Shown piece after piece: positions 15,958-22,918 of a stretch of 29,514 bases of DNA. A program made the translations under genes and the position numbers. Source of the DNA: Actinomycetota bacterium (lineage in GTDB: Bacteria; Actinomycetota; UBA4738; G016210805); contig JACQTL010000179.1 of NCBI GenBank assembly GCA_016210805.1, forward strand, positions 1-29,514. Direction: 5' to 3'. The notes below the pieces were generated by a model. It saw only the letters and a program-made list of their open reading frames with translations. It had not been told where the DNA came from and made no database searches. Position 1 is the first letter of the stretch. Each line of letters starts with the position of its first letter.

Positions 15958-16947
15958 CTACAGCAGGACGGAGCGGCGGGACATCAGGTTCCGGTACAGC
16001 GACTGCTGGATCACGTCGCGGATCCGGTCGGTGAGCTCGAAGACCAGCATGGCGTCCTGCCAGGCGTCGTCGGGCTGGTCCTCCGTGTGGATGGGCTCGC
16101 CGAACTCCACGATCCACTTCGACGGCAGGGGGATCGCGCCGAGGGGCCCGAGCCACGGGAAGAGCGGGGTGACCGGGAAGTAGGGGAGGTCGAACAGGCG
16201 GGCCAGGATCCGGATGTCTCCGATCTTAGGGTAGATCTCCTCCGACCCCACGATGGACACGGGGATCACCGGTACCTTCGCCCGCAGCGCGAGCTCGATG
16301 AACCCGCCCCGCCCGAAGCGCTGGAGCCTGTACCGGTCGCGATAGCTCTTCCCGACCCCCTTGTAGCCCTCCGGGAACACCCCGAGGAGCTCCCCCTCCG
16401 AGAGGAGCCGGAAGGCGTCATCGGCGTTGGCCGGGGAGTTCCCGGACTTGCGGGCCAGCGGGGCGATGAACGGCATCCGGAACGCGAGATCGGCGGCCAG
16501 GAGGCGGACGTGCCGCCTGGCCGGGTGCCGGTCGAGCACGCCGAACTTCATCATCACGGCGTCCACGGGGATCGTCCCGGCGTGGTTGGCCACGAGGAGA
16601 GCCCCTCCCTCGGGGGGCACGTTCTCCATCCCCCGCCACTCGATCCGGAACCACCGGTCCATCAGCGGGCGGGCCAGCGGGAGCAGGATCCGCTCGGTCA
16701 GCTCGCGGTCGAAGCCGTACCGATCGACCTCGTAGTCGCCGGTCATCCTCCGGGCCAGGGACCGGAGGACCTCGCGCACCGCCTCGGCCGAGAACGGCCC
16801 GATGCGTTCCGGTGCGGCGGGGAGGTGGACCCGGCAGAACCCCGTGTCGCCTACGGCCCGGTTCCGGCACCTCCGTCCGCTCGCCGTGAGCGCCCTGCAC
16901 CGCCCGGGGTCCGCGCGCGACAGGGGGAGCTCGATCACCTGGGCCAC
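15958..16947 (-). CDS. PlsC-like lysophospholipid acyltransferase with Cys-rich N-terminus
   Basis: The product is 329 residues from the GTG at 16947, which is 6-8 bases after GGGAGG; another GTG at 16953 overlaps the upstream stop but is too close to that site. Residues 17-41 carry C-x9-C-x10-C-x2-H (Cys17, Cys27, Cys38, His41), a small zinc-finger-like unit. The acyltransferase core follows with LLVANHAGTIPVDA (His122, Asp129; H-x6-D rather than the classical H-x4-D), GVFPEGYKG, and VPVIPVSIVGSEE. Such enzymes acylate lysophospholipids or other alcohols at the membrane. It sits directly after the epimerase gene, the same pairing as Rv0501-Rv0502. The substrate is unknown. The Cys-rich unit is uncommon for PlsC enzymes. 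Confidence 0.85.
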   Translation of the reverse strand: MAQVIELPLSRADPGRCRALTASGRRCRNRAVGDTGFCRVHLPAAPERIGPFSAEAVREVLRSLARRMTGDYEVDRYGFDRELTERILLPLARPLMDRWFRIEWRGMENVPPEGGALLVANHAGTIPVDAVMMKFGVLDRHPARRHVRLLAADLAFRMPFIAPLARKSGNSPANADDAFRLLSEGELLGVFPEGYKGVGKSYRDRYRLQRFGRGGFIELALRAKVPVIPVSIVGSEEIYPKIGDIRILARLFDLPYFPVTPLFPWLGPLGAIPLPSKWIVEFGEPIHTEDQPDDAWQDAMLVFELTDRIRDVIQQSLYRNLMSRRSVLL

Positions 16948-16949
16948 GG

Positions 16950-18002
16950 TCACTCCCTCCCGCCGGCCGGGGCCGGCTCCTCCGACCGACGGCGGAGGAA
17001 CTCGTAGACGTCCCGCTCCCACTCCTCCACCCGCTCCGGGGTGATCAGCCGGCGGAGGCGCCGCTTCTCCGCGAAGTCGAGCAGCGTGTCCCTTGTGGTG
17101 TGCCGGAACCGGTAGCCGAATCCGTCCTTCAGGCGGCCGTTGTCGGCCACCCGGCCGTACAGCAGGAAGCGGAGCTGGTCGGTGGCGTAGTCCACCAGCC
17201 CCACCCGGCGGAGCACGGCCCCGAGCGGGCGGACCAGGGGCAGGGGCACGGGCACCGGCGGGCGCCCGAGGGTCCGCAGCGCCTGGGACAGGTAGACGAC
17301 CCCGTCGGCGGCCACGTTGTAGATGCCCGGGTGGTGCTCCCGGACGGCGCGGTCCAGGACCTCGATCGCGTCCTCCTCGTGGATCAGCTGGATACGCGGG
17401 TCGAACCCGAGCGGGGTGGGGATCAGCGGGAGCGAGAAGTACCGCGTGAGCGTGGTCTCGATGTCGGGGCCCAGGAAGTTCGCGAAACGAAGGATCGTGA
17501 GGTCCACGTCGGGACGGCGCCGGCCGAAGTCGCGGGCGTACTGCTCGACCTCGACCGAGTCCTTCGAGTACCCGGTCCGGGGCACCGAGCGCGCGCTCAT
17601 GTCCTCGGTGAAGAGGGACGGGTCGCGGGGGTCGGCCCCGTAGACGGCCGTCGTGGACTTGACGATGACCCGCTTGACCCGCTCGGCCTTCTGGCACGCC
17701 GCGAAGAGCTGGAGCGTGCCGATCACGTTGAGCTCCTTCATCGCCGCCCGCCCGCCGACCCGGGGCGGCGTGGCCACGATGTTGGGGTGGACCACCGTGT
17801 CGACCTCCGTGGTCTGGAGGATCTTCACGACGAGCGGGTTGCGGATGTCGGCCCGGACGTACTCGGTGCGTTCCAGGTCCAGCTCGGGCTCGTCGAGGTC
17901 CACGCCGACCAGGTACTCGACGTCGGGGTCCTGCTCCAGGCGCCGGGCCAGGTGCCCACCGAGGAACCGGGAGACCCCCGTGATCAGCACTCGCCGTCCC
18001 AA
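16950..18002 (-). CDS. extended SDR, NAD-dependent epimerase/dehydratase-like
   Basis: The 350-residue protein has an N-terminal Rossmann motif ITGVSRFLGGHLA (G9 to G16), the acidic VGVDLD after beta-2 that selects NAD, and VRADIRNP. The STTAVYG and LRFANFLGP stretches match nucleotide-sugar epimerases of the GalE group. The usual catalytic Tyr-x3-Lys is altered: the sequence is RTGYSKD, so Lys147 is kept but Tyr145 sits two, not four, positions before it. As I recall, mycobacterial relatives also have an altered motif, so this may be family-specific. The start lies 59 bases after the SAM hydroxide adenosyltransferase gene. It is coupled to the acyltransferase and corresponds in order to galE2 (Rv0501). 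True epimerase activity is uncertain. Confidence 0.85.
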   Translation of the reverse strand: MGRRVLITGVSRFLGGHLARRLEQDPDVEYLVGVDLDEPELDLERTEYVRADIRNPLVVKILQTTEVDTVVHPNIVATPPRVGGRAAMKELNVIGTLQLFAACQKAERVKRVIVKSTTAVYGADPRDPSLFTEDMSARSVPRTGYSKDSVEVEQYARDFGRRRPDVDLTILRFANFLGPDIETTLTRYFSLPLIPTPLGFDPRIQLIHEEDAIEVLDRAVREHHPGIYNVAADGVVYLSQALRTLGRPPVPVPLPLVRPLGAVLRRVGLVDYATDQLRFLLYGRVADNGRLKDGFGYRFRHTTRDTLLDFAEKRRLRRLITPERVEEWERDVYEFLRRRSEEPAPAGGRE

Positions 18003-18061
18003 GTGGGCTCCGCTCCCTCCCAGCTGGTCCGCGCCTCGCCCGGTCCGAGGAGGCGGCGGGC

Positions 18062-18868
18062 TCAGACCCCCGCCGGCGGGGTCAGGATAACAGCGTCCCC
18101 CCGGCCGACGGCGAGGGCCACCGCCGCGCTCCCCCCGTTGGCCACGACGGCCAGCCAGCCCGAGGAGTCCACCAGGAAGGCGAGCTCGCGCGGTCCGACG
18201 TCCGCGTACGAGGCCACCCGGCGGAGGGTGTACGGGTCCACCGTGACGGCGTCCCCCAGCCCGGCCGTGGCCAGGTGCTGGGGCCGGACGTTCAGCTGGA
18301 CGTTCCCGAAGCGATCCACGGAGAGCACCCTGGCCTCGATCCGCCCGTCCCCCACCACCGGCGCGGGCACCCCGACCCGGACCAGCCCTCCGCCCGACAC
18401 GGCGGAGCCGACCTCCTCGAGGGCGAGGCCGGCGGCCAGGTGGGCGGCCACCGGGGAGAAGACGTCCCGGCCGTGGAACGTGGCCGAGACTGGCCTGCGG
18501 AAGAGGTCGTCGTTCTCGATGACCAGGGCCTGCCTGACGCCGCCGAGGACCTCCCAGGCCAGGGACAGGAGCCCGTTGTCCGGTCCCACGAGGATCGGCC
18601 CGGCGGCCGCCTCCACCGCGATCGGCCGGCGGGCCGTCCCCACGCCGGGATCGACGACGGCGAGGACGACGGCGTCGGCCGGCAGGTAGGGCGCCGCCCG
18701 GGCCAGGGTCAGCGCGCCCGCCAGGACGTCCTGCGGCGGGATGGCGTGGGTGAGGTCGATCACGCTCGCGTCCGGCGCGATCCCCGCGACCACCGCCTTG
18801 CAGACGCCGACGAACTCGTCCTCCACCCCGAAGTCCGTGAGGAACACGATAGGCCTGGCCACGGTCAC
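18062..18868 (-). CDS. SAM hydroxide adenosyltransferase (DUF62, SAM-dependent halogenase fold)
   Basis: The 268-residue protein carries the DUF62 signatures VFLTDFGVEDEFVG, VVDPGVGT, VGPDNGLLS, TFHGRDVFSPVAAHLA and VDRFGNVQLNV. These are the conserved Asp/Arg/His site that binds S-adenosylmethionine and uses water or hydroxide to release adenosine and methionine. The fold is shared with fluorinases and chlorinases, but I see no reason to call this one a halogenase. The GTG at 18868 overlaps the hydrolase stop (GTGA), so it is made with the upstream lipoprotein hydrolase. The biological purpose of these enzymes is unsettled; regulating SAM level is one idea. It acts in the cytoplasm, as no signal peptide is present. 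Confidence 0.9.
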   Translation of the reverse strand: MTVARPIVFLTDFGVEDEFVGVCKAVVAGIAPDASVIDLTHAIPPQDVLAGALTLARAAPYLPADAVVLAVVDPGVGTARRPIAVEAAAGPILVGPDNGLLSLAWEVLGGVRQALVIENDDLFRRPVSATFHGRDVFSPVAAHLAAGLALEEVGSAVSGGGLVRVGVPAPVVGDGRIEARVLSVDRFGNVQLNVRPQHLATAGLGDAVTVDPYTLRRVASYADVGPRELAFLVDSSGWLAVVANGGSAAVALAVGRGDAVILTPPAGV

Positions 18869-19653
18869 AGGTTCTCCTCGATGAAGGCGAAGACGAGCTG
18901 GCGGGCTTCCTCGGCTCGGCCCTCGGTGAGGAGGGCGACCCCGTGGGCGTCGGTGGGGAGGATCTCGACCCGCTTGGGCGACCGGGAGGCCGTGTAGAAG
19001 GCCTGGGCGTCGCGGGCGGCGGGGCCGTCGCCGGTCCCGGCCAGGACGAGCTTGGGCGCGTATACCTTGAACAGGAGATCGGGTGTGGCGGCCAGGCCCT
19101 GGTAGGTCGCCGGGGCAGACAGGGTCACGACGCCGGTGAGCGGCTGGCCCTCGATCACCGGTCGGTCTTCGGCCAGGCGACCCGCGGCCACGAGCGCCGC
19201 CGTCCCTCCGATGTCCGCCCCCACGATCACCACCCGCCTGGCCCCGCGCTCCCGGAGCAGGTCGAACGCGGCGGTCACGTCCCGCCAGGTCTGCGGCACG
19301 TCCCGGGTTCCCCCCGAGCAGCCGGCCTCACCACCGGGACAGTACCCCCGGAGGTCGAACGTGAGGACGAGGTGGCCCCGGTCGGCCAGCTCCCCGGCGG
19401 TCTCGAACCAGTCGGACTGGTCCCCGTCGAGGCCGTGCACGAGGACCACTCCCCCGGCGCCGTCCCCGAACAACCGCCCGTCGAGCTCCACGCCGTCGGA
19501 GGTCCGGAACGTCACGGCCTCCGCTCCGGCCAGGGCCCACTCCGCCCGGCCGGACTGCCGGCACGCGCCGGCCAAGAGGAGGAGCAGGAGGACGAGAGCG
19601 ACGGGGTTGGGCCGGCCGGGCCGCCGGGCGAAGGTCGCCGCGCGCCTGCGCAC
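18865..19653 (-). CDS. alpha/beta-hydrolase lipoprotein with Asp at the nucleophile site
   Basis: The 262-residue protein starts at GTG 19653, 16 bases after the bS22 stop. A basic N-terminus leads into a hydrophobic stretch and lipobox (LLLLLLLAGAC, Cys31), so it should be anchored outside the membrane. The alpha/beta-hydrolase landmarks are GVVLVHGLDGDQ (oxyanion region, 68-79), VIVGADIGG (nucleophile elbow, Asp147), AGTGDG (Asp209) and TDAHGVALL (His237). Serine hydrolases have GxSxG at the elbow; Asp here recalls haloalkane dehalogenases and epoxide hydrolases, which use Asp as nucleophile. The rest of the protein looks like generic dienelactone hydrolase-type enzymes. Substrate and activity are unknown. 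The stop overlaps the following SAM hydroxide adenosyltransferase start. Confidence 0.8.
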   Translation of the reverse strand: MRRRAATFARRPGRPNPVALVLLLLLLAGACRQSGRAEWALAGAEAVTFRTSDGVELDGRLFGDGAGGVVLVHGLDGDQSDWFETAGELADRGHLVLTFDLRGYCPGGEAGCSGGTRDVPQTWRDVTAAFDLLRERGARRVVIVGADIGGTAALVAAGRLAEDRPVIEGQPLTGVVTLSAPATYQGLAATPDLLFKVYAPKLVLAGTGDGPAARDAQAFYTASRSPKRVEILPTDAHGVALLTEGRAEEARQLVFAFIEENL

Positions 19654-19669
19654 GGCCCTGCTACCCGGC

Positions 19670-19771
19670 CTACCGGCCCTGCTGCCGGCGCTGCCAGCGG
19701 GTCTTCTTGAGCAGCTTCTTGTGCTTCTTCTTCCGCATCTTCTTGCGGCGCTTCTTGACCAGCGACGGCAC
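19670..19771 (-). CDS. small ribosomal subunit protein bS22 (AURKAIP1/COX24 domain), 33 residues
   Basis: This tiny gene starts at GTG 19771 with GGAAGGA 7 bases ahead and ends at TAG 19670. The product is MPSLVKKRRKKM followed by RKKKHKKLLKKTRWQRR and a short tail. It matches, nearly residue for residue, the pattern I recall for the 33-residue mycobacterial bS22 (IKKRRKRMSKKKHRKLL). Over half of the residues are Lys or Arg, as expected for an rRNA-bound peptide of the small subunit. In mycobacteria this gene lies between an HTH gene and galE2, as it does here with extra genes inserted. It is easily missed because of its length. Confidence 0.9.
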   Translation of the reverse strand: MPSLVKKRRKKMRKKKHKKLLKKTRWQRRQQGR

Positions 19772-19812
19772 GCGTTCGTCCTTCCCTCTTCAGCCTGGAT
19801 GGGGCGGGCCGA

Positions 19813-20703
19813 TCAGTCGGTCCCGAACAGGTTCCGGAGATCGACCCGCTTCGCCCGGAAGGCCTCATCCAGGCGAACCGAGCCCAGTCTAAGGGCCTTG
19901 GGCGCCTCTGCCACGGGCGAGATCAGCCGGAGGACCCCCTCGTCGGCGGAGTGCTCGAGGTAGCCCATCCCGATCGTGCTCCCCGCGCCATCGGACAGGC
20001 CGACCAGGAGGCGGTCCAGCTCCTCGAGCTCGAAGAGAGCCGGGAGCGCCGGCATGAACACCGTGGGCTTGACCCGGTACCGCTGGAGGGGCTCGGCGAA
20101 GTACCGGCGCATGGCCTCCTCGCGGTTCGCGGCCCGCTGCTCGACGGACGTCGGGACGACCTCCGGGTGGACGGGGAGCGCGGCGACGTCCGTGGCGAAG
20201 AACCGGTTCAGGATCCCCAGGATGGGATCGAGCTCGCCCCCCCGCTTCAGCCCGATCACCAGCTCGGGCCGGAGGAGGTCGACCTTGTGGTACTTGAGGA
20301 TCTGCCCGTACACCCCGCTGACCAGGCCCGACGTGTCCACGACCACGAACTCGGCGCCGGCCTCCCGGGCCCGGGCCAGGAGGCTGGCCGCCCCCGCCAC
20401 CACGGGGAGCAGGTGTCCCTGGGGCGAGGTGGCCCCCACGAAGTAGATCGAGTCGGCAACGGCCAGGACGGCCGGCTCGAGGTCCGCCGCCGAGCGGACG
20501 AGCTTCATCCCCACCGTGGCCGGCGGTCCCACGCTCTTCTGCCCGAGGTCCACGTCGAGGAAGGCGGTGGTCCGGCCGTGCTCCAGGGCGGCCCGGATCA
20601 TGCGCAGCGCCGTCGTGGTCTTCCCGGAGTCGAGCCCGCCGACCAGCGCGACGGTGTTCGCCCTGGTCACCGCTCGCTCGATGAGCAGCTGATAGTCGTC
20701 CAC
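19813..20703 (-). CDS. Clp1-like P-loop polynucleotide kinase-type protein
   Basis: The 296-residue protein opens with a Walker A motif VGGLDSGKTTT (residues 21-31, Lys28), then FLDVDLGQKSVGPPATVG (49-65). That D-D-x-G-Q then G-P-P pattern is typical of the Clp1/Grc3/Nol9 family of 5'-hydroxyl polynucleotide kinases. A Walker B-like strand FVVVDTSGLVSGVYGQILKY follows near 119-138. The bulk of the C-terminus has no motif I know. In eukaryotes Clp1 phosphorylates RNA ends; what the bacterial relatives do is unclear, and a regulatory NTPase is possible. The GTG at 20703 follows GGAGG closely. The gene is 41 bases ahead of bS22, which invites a role in rRNA or ribosome biology, but that is inference. 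Confidence 0.75.
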   Translation of the reverse strand: MDDYQLLIERAVTRANTVALVGGLDSGKTTTALRMIRAALEHGRTTAFLDVDLGQKSVGPPATVGMKLVRSAADLEPAVLAVADSIYFVGATSPQGHLLPVVAGAASLLARAREAGAEFVVVDTSGLVSGVYGQILKYHKVDLLRPELVIGLKRGGELDPILGILNRFFATDVAALPVHPEVVPTSVEQRAANREEAMRRYFAEPLQRYRVKPTVFMPALPALFELEELDRLLVGLSDGAGSTIGMGYLEHSADEGVLRLISPVAEAPKALRLGSVRLDEAFRAKRVDLRNLFGTD

Positions 20704-20757
20704 TGCGCCTCCGGGTTCGGGTCCGCGGACCCCTCCCGCAGGCGTCGCCTCGTCGCG

Positions 20758-20955
20758 CTAGCCGGCTTCCGTGTACCGCTGGTTCAGGTAGTGGTGGACC
20801 TCGTCCTCCCGGAGCCTGTACCCCCGTCCCACCCGGACGGCGGGCAGCTCTCCCTGGTTGATAAGCCGGTACACGGTCATCCTGGACACCCGCATGAGCT
20901 GTGCGACCTCACTCACGGTGACGAAACGAGCCTGGTAGAAGGAGTCCCTTGCCAT
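20758..20955 (-). CDS. excisionase-family helix-turn-helix DNA-binding protein (Rv0500A-like)
   Basis: The 65-residue protein consists of little more than a winged helix-turn-helix: FVTVSEVAQLMRVSRMTVYR (helix-turn-helix, about 11-30), then LINQGELPAVRVGRGYRL (wing), then EDEVHHYLNQR. This is the MerR-like excisionase type (helix_turn_helix_17). It resembles Rv0500A of mycobacteria in sequence pattern and in neighbours (bS22, epimerase and acyltransferase follow). The ATG at 20955 is preceded by TAGAAT (20970-20965) with 9 bases between and no clear ribosome-binding site. It likely binds DNA as a dimer and may control this block, but no operator is identified. It is not a phage excisionase in context, as no integrase is nearby. 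Confidence 0.88.
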   Translation of the reverse strand: MARDSFYQARFVTVSEVAQLMRVSRMTVYRLINQGELPAVRVGRGYRLREDEVHHYLNQRYTEAG

Positions 20956-20964
20956 TTCGGGGCG

Positions 20965-20970
20965 ATTCTA
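20965..20970 (-). promoter_or_regulatory. -10 box of the HTH gene
   Basis: TAGAAT on the minus strand lies 9 bases before the ATG at 20955, in the 68-base gap after the phosphatase gene. It is the best -10 match in the window (5 of 6 to TATAAT). The -35 region is G+C rich without a clear match. It would let the HTH-to-acyltransferase genes be transcribed separately from the phosphatase. Confidence 0.45.
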
Positions 20971-21023
20971 CCGGGCGGGGCCCACCGGCAGACAGCCCGT
21001 ACGCCCGGGTCGCGCCCCGAACG

Positions 21024-21854
21024 TCAGGAGAGCTTCGCGGCGATGGCCTGGAAGCAGGGCCAGTAGGACTCGGGGCGGACGTTGTCGTCCATCACGATCA
21101 CGGGGCCACACCGGCCCTGGGACCGGGCCACGATCAGGGCCGGGTCGTTCACGTCAGCGATCGAGATCGTCTCCACGCCGGCCTCGATCGCCGCTCCGGC
21201 GAAGCCGTGGTCGGCGAACACGAGGTCGGGGCGGACCTCGGCGAGCATCCGCTCCATGGGCTCGGGGCTGTGGGTGTGCACGGCCGAGCCGTGCTTGACG
21301 AGGACGGCGACGCCGTGGAGGTAGCGGATCTCCCGCCGGGTTCCCCGCCGGCCGCCCCTCCAGGCCTCCCCGTCGGACGGGGTGAGCAGCTCGACCCCCC
21401 GGGCCGCGAGGAGCCGTCCGACCTCCATGTAGAGCAGGGGCAGCCCCGTGGGGTGGCCGGTGGCCAGGATCACCCGCTCGCCCCGGCGACAGGCCAGGGC
21501 CAGCCGCTCGCCGACCTCCTCGCACGCTGCCAGGACCCGCTCCGGGTCGACCTCCACGGGACCCCACCGGACCCGGCGGTCGGGCGCGAAACCGGCGGCC
21601 CGGCCGACCAGCTCCAGCGCCTCGCGGGCCGAGCAGCTCCCGGCCAGGCCGGTCATCCCGAACTGGAGGATCGGGTCGCCCTCGCACAGCCGACCGATCT
21701 TCCACAGGACGTTGTCCATCGGATGGCTGACCTCGATGCCTGCCGCCCCGCCGGACAGGAGGCCGCGGACCAGCTCGTCGCGCGGGTACGATCGCGGCGT
21801 CCACCGGTCGTCGGGGACCGGCAGCCGGCGGATGTGAGCTTCCATGGAGGACAT
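21024..21854 (-). CDS. phosphatase-annotated actinobacterial protein (histidine-rich motif enzyme)
   Basis: The 276-residue protein contains VILATGHPTGLPLLY, VHTHSPEPMERML, LVFADHGFAGAAIEAG, SIADVNDPALI and VIVMDDNVRPESYW. This is the motif series I recall from proteins annotated simply as phosphatase in Streptomyces and relatives, often near proC and this HTH gene. The His and Asp residues in GHP, HTHSPEP, DHG and DVND could bind metal ions. Neither substrate nor a characterised member comes to mind, so the name is a database convention. The ATG at 21854 lies 7 bases after TACCAT (minus strand), another likely short-leader start; ATG 21845 is an alternative. It is divergent from the fragment at 21862. 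Confidence 0.72.
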   Translation of the reverse strand: MSSMEAHIRRLPVPDDRWTPRSYPRDELVRGLLSGGAAGIEVSHPMDNVLWKIGRLCEGDPILQFGMTGLAGSCSAREALELVGRAAGFAPDRRVRWGPVEVDPERVLAACEEVGERLALACRRGERVILATGHPTGLPLLYMEVGRLLAARGVELLTPSDGEAWRGGRRGTRREIRYLHGVAVLVKHGSAVHTHSPEPMERMLAEVRPDLVFADHGFAGAAIEAGVETISIADVNDPALIVARSQGRCGPVIVMDDNVRPESYWPCFQAIAAKLS

Positions 21855-21861
21855 CCCACCG

Positions 21862-22125
21862 ATGGTACGGGAACCGGACACGCCCGCCCCGCTCGCCTCC
21901 AGGAGGTTCGGACCCGAGCGGCGGGCCGACTTCTTCGCCCTGCACTCCACGGCCAACGGCTGCGGCTGGTGCCGCTGCGTGGCCTGGTGGGTCCCGACCT
22001 GGGACGGCTGGTCGGCACCCTCCGCGGAGGAGTCGGTCCCAACCGCCTGGCCCCTCACGACGGATCGCCCGCTGTGGTTGCATGTTCCGGCCGCCCGGGC
22101 GCGTTGCCCGGCGATCCGGAGGTAA
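21862..22125 (+). pseudogene. truncated gene, N-terminal piece of a GNAT-like acetyltransferase
   Basis: An 87-residue frame starts at ATG 21862. Residues ~14-55 read RFGPERRADFFALHSTANG, then CGWCRCVAWWVPTWDGW, then SAEES. This looks like the conserved opening of an actinobacterial GNAT-type acetyltransferase I recall, where VPTWxGW is followed by a TAEENRALR-like helix. After SAEES the sequence becomes Pro/Ala/Arg-rich with no domain character and stops 7 bases before the next gene. Such proteins should be about 170-200 residues, so this appears to be a remnant cut off by the dehydrogenase gene. It could instead be a small Cys-containing protein; I did not find the missing part in another frame. 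Confidence 0.45.
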
Positions 22126-22132
22126 GGCTGAG

Positions 22133-22912
22133 ATGATCGACCTGTCGCTTCAGGGCCGCACCGCCGTGGTGACGGGCGGGAGCAAGGGCATCGGGAGGGC
22201 CGTCGCCCTCGCGCTGGCCGGAGCCGGGGCCGACGTGGCGCTCGCCGCCCGCAAGCCCGAGGACCTCGAGAAGGCCGTCGCCGAGATCGAGGGCCTCGGC
22301 CGCAGGGCCCTGGGCGTCCCCACGGACGTCGGCGACCCGGAGCAGATCCGGGCGCTGGTGGAGCGCACCGCCGCGGAGTTCGGCGGGTTCGACATCCTGG
22401 TGAACAACGCCGGAGCGGCGCCGTTCTCCGCCACCGTCGACACGATGCGCCCCGACGGCTTCGAGAAGTACTTCCGGGTGAACTTCATCTCGGCCTGGTA
22501 CGCGTGCCACTTCGCCGCCCCCGTGCTCCTCCCGCGGGGGCCGGGCGCGTGCGTGCTGAACGTCGCGTCGGTGGCCGCGCTGATGGCCACCCCCTCGCTC
22601 AGCTACTACGGGACGGCGAAGGCCGCGATGGTCAGCCTGACCAGGACCCTGGCCCAGGAGTGGGCGGCCGACGGCGTCCGGGTGAATGCCGTGGCCCCCG
22701 GGTGGATCGACACGGACATGAACGCGATGCTCCGGGCGAGCCCCGACATCGAGCGGACGATCGTCTCGCAGATCCCGATCGGCCGGTGGGGCACGGCCGA
22801 GGACGTGGCCGCCGCGGCCCTGTTCCTGTGCTCTCCGGCCGCCTCGTTCATCACGGGGGCCACGCTCGTCGTGGACGGGGGCCAGACCATCACGGGCCGC
22901 CTGGTCCCGTAG
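22133..22912 (+). CDS. classical short-chain dehydrogenase/reductase (SDR) 1
   Basis: The 259-residue protein has TGGSKGIG (residues 14-21, NAD(P) binding), DVGDPEQ, the NNAGAAP motif, the catalytic set NVASVAAL (Ser) and SYYGTAKAA (Tyr-x3-Lys), and APGWIDTDM. The C-terminus SFITGATLVVDGG is that of glucose 1-dehydrogenase/FabG-like SDRs. The tyrosine and lysine are intact, so oxidoreductase activity is likely; the substrate is unknown. The ATG at 22133 has GGAGG 10 bases and AAGG 5 bases upstream. A 6-bp hairpin (CCGGGC / GCCCGG, 22095-22111) lies just before the ribosome-binding site. The second SDR follows after 6 bases. Confidence 0.9.
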   Translation: MIDLSLQGRTAVVTGGSKGIGRAVALALAGAGADVALAARKPEDLEKAVAEIEGLGRRALGVPTDVGDPEQIRALVERTAAEFGGFDILVNNAGAAPFSATVDTMRPDGFEKYFRVNFISAWYACHFAAPVLLPRGPGACVLNVASVAALMATPSLSYYGTAKAAMVSLTRTLAQEWAADGVRVNAVAPGWIDTDMNAMLRASPDIERTIVSQIPIGRWGTAEDVAAAALFLCSPAASFITGATLVVDGGQTITGRLVP

Positions 22913-22918
22913 GGGCCG

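Noticed and set aside
18062..18868. SAM-dependent fluorinase or chlorinase
   Set aside because: The motifs are those of the common hydroxide adenosyltransferase group, and no halogenated-product genes lie nearby.
20758..20955. Phage-type excisionase, suggesting an integrated element
   Set aside because: The neighbours are core-type genes with bS22 conserved nearby and there is no integrase, attachment site or shift in composition. The name reflects only the shared helix-turn-helix fold.
22095..22111. 6-bp hairpin CCGGGC-GCGTT-GCCCGG before SDR 1
   Set aside because: Too short to call in such G+C rich DNA and lacking a T-run; noted only in the SDR entry.
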